Positions 25,093-28,016 of a stretch of 28,016 nt of DNA are shown piece after piece. The stretch is from Actinotignum timonense (GTDB taxonomy: Bacteria > Actinomycetota > Actinomycetes > Actinomycetales > Actinomycetaceae), in NCBI RefSeq assembly GCF_030216305.1, contig NZ_JASOKT010000019.1:1-28016 (forward strand), in the 5' to 3' direction. The notes below the pieces were generated by a model, which ran no database searches, was not told the origin of the DNA, and saw only the letters and a program-made list of their open reading frames with translations. Within the stretch, counting starts at the first letter, position 1. Each line of letters opens with the position of its first letter. The position numbers were made by a program, and so were the translations under genes.

Positions 25093-27697
25093 TTAGCGGC
25101 GTACCGCCGGGGTATCGATACCATCTCCATCCCAGTCACCGATGTAAAGGGTGTCAGAGACCCGCCCGTAGGCCAGGACCCGATCGGCATCACCGGGCGT
25201 CAGGGAATTCTTCACGTAGATGGTATTCCCGCGGCGCACCGCGAAAGTATCTACGCCGTCGCCATCGAAATCACCCAGGAGGGTAGTGTCACCGTCCCGC
25301 CCGTAGGAGAAGACGCTATCGGCCACACCCGAGGCAATGCTGTTCTTGACGTAGTACATATTGCCGCGGCGCACCGCGAAGGTATCCACGCCGTCACCAT
25401 CGAAGTCACCGGTGTAGACGGCGTCATTGGCCCGCCCGTAGTAGATGACTTGATCAGCAGCCCCGCTGTGCAGCGAGTTGAGGACATGGTAGGCATTCCC
25501 GCGGCGCACGGCGAACGTATCCTTACCGTCTCCGTCGAAATCACCGACGACGATCTCATCGCTCGCGCGGCCGTAGGAGAAGACGTGATCGGCTTGGCCG
25601 CCCTGCACGGAGTTCTTCACGTACAGAATGTTTCCGCGGCGCACCGCAAAGGTATCCACACCGTCACCATCCCAGTCCCCGACGAGCACCTGGTCACCGG
25701 CGCGGCCGTAGGAGAACATATGCTCAGCAACCGTGGAAGTCCAGTTATTCGAAACGTAGAACATATTGCCGGTGTTTGGAACGGATGGAGTCGGCTTCGG
25801 TGCCGGTGGCGTGACTTCGCGGGCTGTTACGGTTAAGGAAGAATCCTCAAATGTGATTCCGTATCCCGCCGCACATTCGGCTTTTACTTTCACGCTTCCT
25901 TGGGTGATCGGATATTCACCGGGTTTAGTTTCCGTGGTGTACGTCAGAGCAGGTTGGCCTTCCAGACACGTCGAGAATCCTTCGGGATTGGTCGTGAGCT
26001 CCAGGCTAGGCGCCGGGCTCCCCTCCACGACGCTCAATGGGGCAACCGTGACTCCCACCATCATGTTCGGGCGCACGTAGTACACCGCATCATCGCGAAG
26101 TGTATCGGCGATACTGAAGAGATCGTTAGCGTTCTGTCCCATGACCGCTTCTGATCTCAGCGGAAGCGGGACGTCAGCAGATTCGCTCTCTTCCACGATA
26201 TTAAAGGGAACGTCTTTCTGGAACTTAAAGTTATTTGTCCCCTGCGCAAGTGCTTTCACTTGGCTACCGGTGAGTCTAATGACCGCGGGTGAGCTCGTCG
26301 CAAAAACTGAATCAAGCGAGGCAGGGAGGGTACCCCAGTTTGCAATATCGAGGAACTGCGCGAAGTTATCCATCTCAAACATCTGGTTAATATCGGTTAC
26401 TTTACCCATATCCCATTTCGAGACATCCGGATTCGCGTATACCGCAACGGCAAACATGCTATTCATATTTGTGACGTTGCTGGTATTCCAGTTAGTGACG
26501 TTGGGGCGGGCCGCAAAAGCCCACGTGAACATCCGGCTCATGTCTGTAACATTTCCGGTATCCCATTTCGAGACATCGGGATTCGCCTTTGTGGCATTAG
26601 CAAACATGGAGCGCATATTTGTGACGTTGCTGGTATCCCAATCGGCAACGTTTGGATTAGCTGAGCTTGCCTCCTCGAACATACTTGCCATTGTGGTGAC
26701 GTTGCCGGTCTTCCACTTCGACGTATCGGGGTTAGCCATAGAAGCACTCGCGAACATCGAACTCATATCAGTGACCTTGCTGGTATCCCAGCTCGCCGCA
26801 TTCGGGTTGGCCGACTTCGCGCTCTTGAACATACTGGCCATCGTGGTGACGTTTCCGGTGTCCCAGTTTGAAACATCAGGGTTCGCTTGTTTGGCATGAG
26901 CAAACATGGAGTTCATGTCCGTCACCTTGCTGGTATCCCAATTCGCAACGTTTGGACTAGCCGATTCTGCACCCCAAAACATATTTGCCATTGTGGTGAC
27001 GTTCCCGGTCTTCCACGCCGTCACATCAGGGTTAGCATGCGTCGCCTGGAAGAACATATCACTCATATTCGTCACATTTGAGGTGTCCCATGTGGTTACG
27101 ACTGGATTCGCGGAGGTGGCTTCTCGGAACATCGAGTGCATATCCGTGACTTTTCCGGTGTTCCACCTAGAGACATCCGGATCGGCACTCGTTGCATGGA
27201 GGAACATGCTGTTCATATCGGTAACGTTGCGAGTGTCCCAGTTGGCTACGTTGGGATTCGCCTGTGCCGCACCGTTGAACATTGCCATCATCGTTGTAGC
27301 CTTGCTGGTATCGATGCCGTTCTCTGGCAATTGGATATCAGCAGCGCCGCACTGACTAAACAGAATGCTGGAGTCCTGCGGGAATGAGATTGTCTTATCG
27401 GCGTCCGGACTAAAAATAATCCGTTTCGCCGGTGCAGTGTTATTTTCGCAATGTGGCTTTTTAACGGTGAGCCATTGTTCGCGGTTGAGTTCACCGTAAC
27501 CTGAGACGGTGAGAGTTTCAGAAAGAGCATCCCACGTTGCAGCGAGATGCTCCCCGACGGGCGCAGAATAATCGGAGCTTCCGTCGACACCATTCGGATC
27601 TATTTCCGAGGCGAAGCTAGCAGAAGCGAGCCCCCCCCCCGCACATAACGGCGAGCGTAGCTGTGACAGCTGCTGCGCGTTTTCTAATATTCAACAC
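25093..27697 (-). CDS. Secreted BspA-like (DUF285) repeat protein with a frameshifting G10 tract
   Basis: Read from a GTG at 27697 with GGAAGG 7 nt upstream, the start gives a signal peptide MLNIRKRAAAVTATLAVMC but hits a stop soon after a run of ten G (27640-27631). With nine G the frame continues into LASASFAS, a plausible cleavage site, and on to 25093 (about 867 residues). In the restored frame: an N-terminal domain (~30-135); 12 full DUF285 repeats of 25 residues plus a partial one (~136-445; consensus MxxMFxxAxxANPDVSxWDT, then GNVT); an Ig-like/MBG-like segment (~545-625); a proline linker; and five C-terminal repeats with GDxDGDGxDTFAVRRGN (~643-867), calcium-loop FG-GAP-like. No LPXTG anchor is present. 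DUF285 proteins are surface adhesins or immunogens in other bacteria; a role here is inferred. As sequenced the gene is OFF. Confidence 0.85.
25096..25770 (-). repeat. Five ~140-bp FG-GAP-like repeats
   Basis: Near-identical units encode YVKNSxxxGxADxVFSYGRA then GDFDGDGVDTFAVRRGN. The acidic DxDGDGxD loop is typical of calcium-binding FG-GAP/VCBS blades; five copies would be short of a full seven-bladed propeller. Confidence 0.85.
26392..27291 (-). repeat. Twelve 75-bp DUF285 repeats
   Basis: Each 75-bp unit encodes 25 residues beginning MxxMF. Many neighbouring units alternate between the WDTSKVTD/WDTSNVTN and WDTGNVTT/WKTGNVTT types, giving a partial 150-bp higher-order period. A degenerate thirteenth unit (INQMF) follows. 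Confidence 0.9.
27631..27640 (-). repeat. Homopolymeric G10 tract (candidate phase-variation switch)
   Basis: Ten consecutive C on the + strand (G on the coding strand), within the signal-peptide region of the DUF285 protein. Removing one base joins signal peptide and body in a single frame. I noticed no comparable homopolymer elsewhere in the window. Confidence 0.8.
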
Positions 27698-27712
27698 GGC
27701 GTAGCCTTCCTA

Positions 27713-27735
27713 CGGTCAAGCTCCTTGCTTGACCG
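27713..27735 (-). promoter_or_regulatory. Hairpin in the 5' leader of the surface-protein gene
   Basis: CGGTCAAGC and GCTTGACCG (9-bp perfect arms) with a 5-nt loop that reads AAGGA on the mRNA strand, ending 2 nt before the real GGAAGG ribosome site (27710-27705). It may stabilise the 5' leader or modulate ribosome access. Confidence 0.55.
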
Positions 27736-27807
27736 CAATATCGGTCACCACGCATAGTTCCCATTTGCGCGGTGCAACCAACGAAAGTCACAACTACGTG
27801 ACTCCCT

Positions 27808-27834
27808 TGAACTACTTTAAATCAAAGTAGTTCA
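27808..27834. promoter_or_regulatory. 27-bp AT-rich palindrome upstream of the surface-protein gene
   Basis: TGAACTACTTT and AAAGTAGTTCA, 11-bp perfect arms around AAATC. A second inverted repeat, AGTCAC-N6-GTGACT, lies beside it at 27786-27803. It is a strong operator candidate for the adhesin promoter; no T-run follows to make it a terminator. Confidence 0.55.
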
Positions 27835-27895
27835 CCGCGTCTAGATTATGCGAAGGCAAATTCGCCCGGTCGGCTGGGCCTCGCAGCTTAAATGC

Positions 27896-27939
27896 GTGTG
27901 TGGGGTGCCAGCCCCAAACAGGACTAACACCCCACACAC
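27896..27939 (-). terminator. rRNA operon terminator hairpin
   Basis: GTGTGTGGGGTG pairs perfectly with CACCCCACACAC (12 bp) around a 20-nt loop, starting within about 10 nt after the end of 5S rRNA on the minus strand. Confidence 0.8.
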
Positions 27940-27947
27940 TAAGAAAC

Positions 27948-28016
27948 ATGGCGGCAGTGACCTACTCTCCCACACCCCACCGAGTGCAGTACCATCAGCG
28001 CAAACAACCTTAGCTA
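27948..28016 (-). rRNA. rrf: 5S ribosomal RNA, 3' part (runs off the window)
   Basis: On the minus strand the last 69 nt read GCGCTGATGGTACTGCACTC, then GGTGGG...GGGAGAGTAGGTCACTGCCG, the conserved 3' half of actinobacterial 5S rRNA. The 3' end is near 27948. The 5' part and the 23S gene lie to the right of the window. This marks the end of an rrn operon transcribed toward the surface-protein gene. Confidence 0.93.

Noticed and set aside
27330..27330. TTG at 27330 as start of the DUF285 protein
   Set aside because: The frame continues upstream to the poly-G tract with domain-like sequence, no ribosome site stands before this TTG, and a signal peptide exists upstream in the neighbouring frame.

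Overview
The window looks like a chromosomal segment from a high-GC Gram-positive, most likely a member of the Actinomycetaceae (an Actinobaculum/Actinotignum/Schaalia-like organism). This is inferred from GC-rich codon use, the separate ilvB-ilvN-ilvC and leuB-ilvE units, a type I-E CRISPR array with the actinobacterial repeat style, the FecCD-type iron/heme importer, and probable leaderless promoters (TANNNT 6-7 nt before a start codon). The genus cannot be fixed from sequence alone.

Left end (1-1900): the leader-distal part of a type I-E CRISPR array (12 repeats, 11 spacers, first two spacers identical), read on the + strand and decaying toward about 703. It is followed by a small helix-turn-helix gene preceded by a perfect palindrome, a lone CRISPR-repeat relic overlapping that gene's 3' end, a broken IS3-family element (orfA intact, orfB lost), and two more degenerate CRISPR repeats in the opposite orientation. 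No cas genes are in view.

Middle (1900-17800): housekeeping metabolism dominated by branched-chain amino acid synthesis: leuB-ilvE, ilvB-ilvN-ilvC and ilvD, all on the minus strand, with a ThrE-type threonine/serine exporter divergent from ilvB. Also here are an aldo/keto reductase, a DagK-type lipid kinase, a thiolase, a UPF0237 (ACT)/UPF0210 pair and a DsbA-like lipoprotein. Two regulatory systems can be read. ilvBNC has an attenuator with the leader peptide MAQILLIIVVR. leuB and ilvD share a nearly identical promoter box (AGTGAGA-N7-TCTCACTASGTGGAC), pointing to one common regulator.

Right part (17800-24900): a five-gene minus-strand operon with an iron/heme-type importer (binding lipoprotein, FecCD permease, ATPase) into which two ABC-exporter-fold half-transporters are inserted. 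Several of these proteins carry odd low-complexity NGA-rich tracts.

Right end (25000-28016): a large secreted protein with 12-13 DUF285 (BspA-type) repeats, an Ig-like segment and five calcium-loop (FG-GAP-like) repeats. Its signal peptide and body are separated by a G10 tract that puts them out of frame by one base; G9 would restore them, so it reads as a phase-variable gene in the OFF state. The window closes in the 3' part of a 5S rRNA gene on the minus strand with its terminator hairpin.
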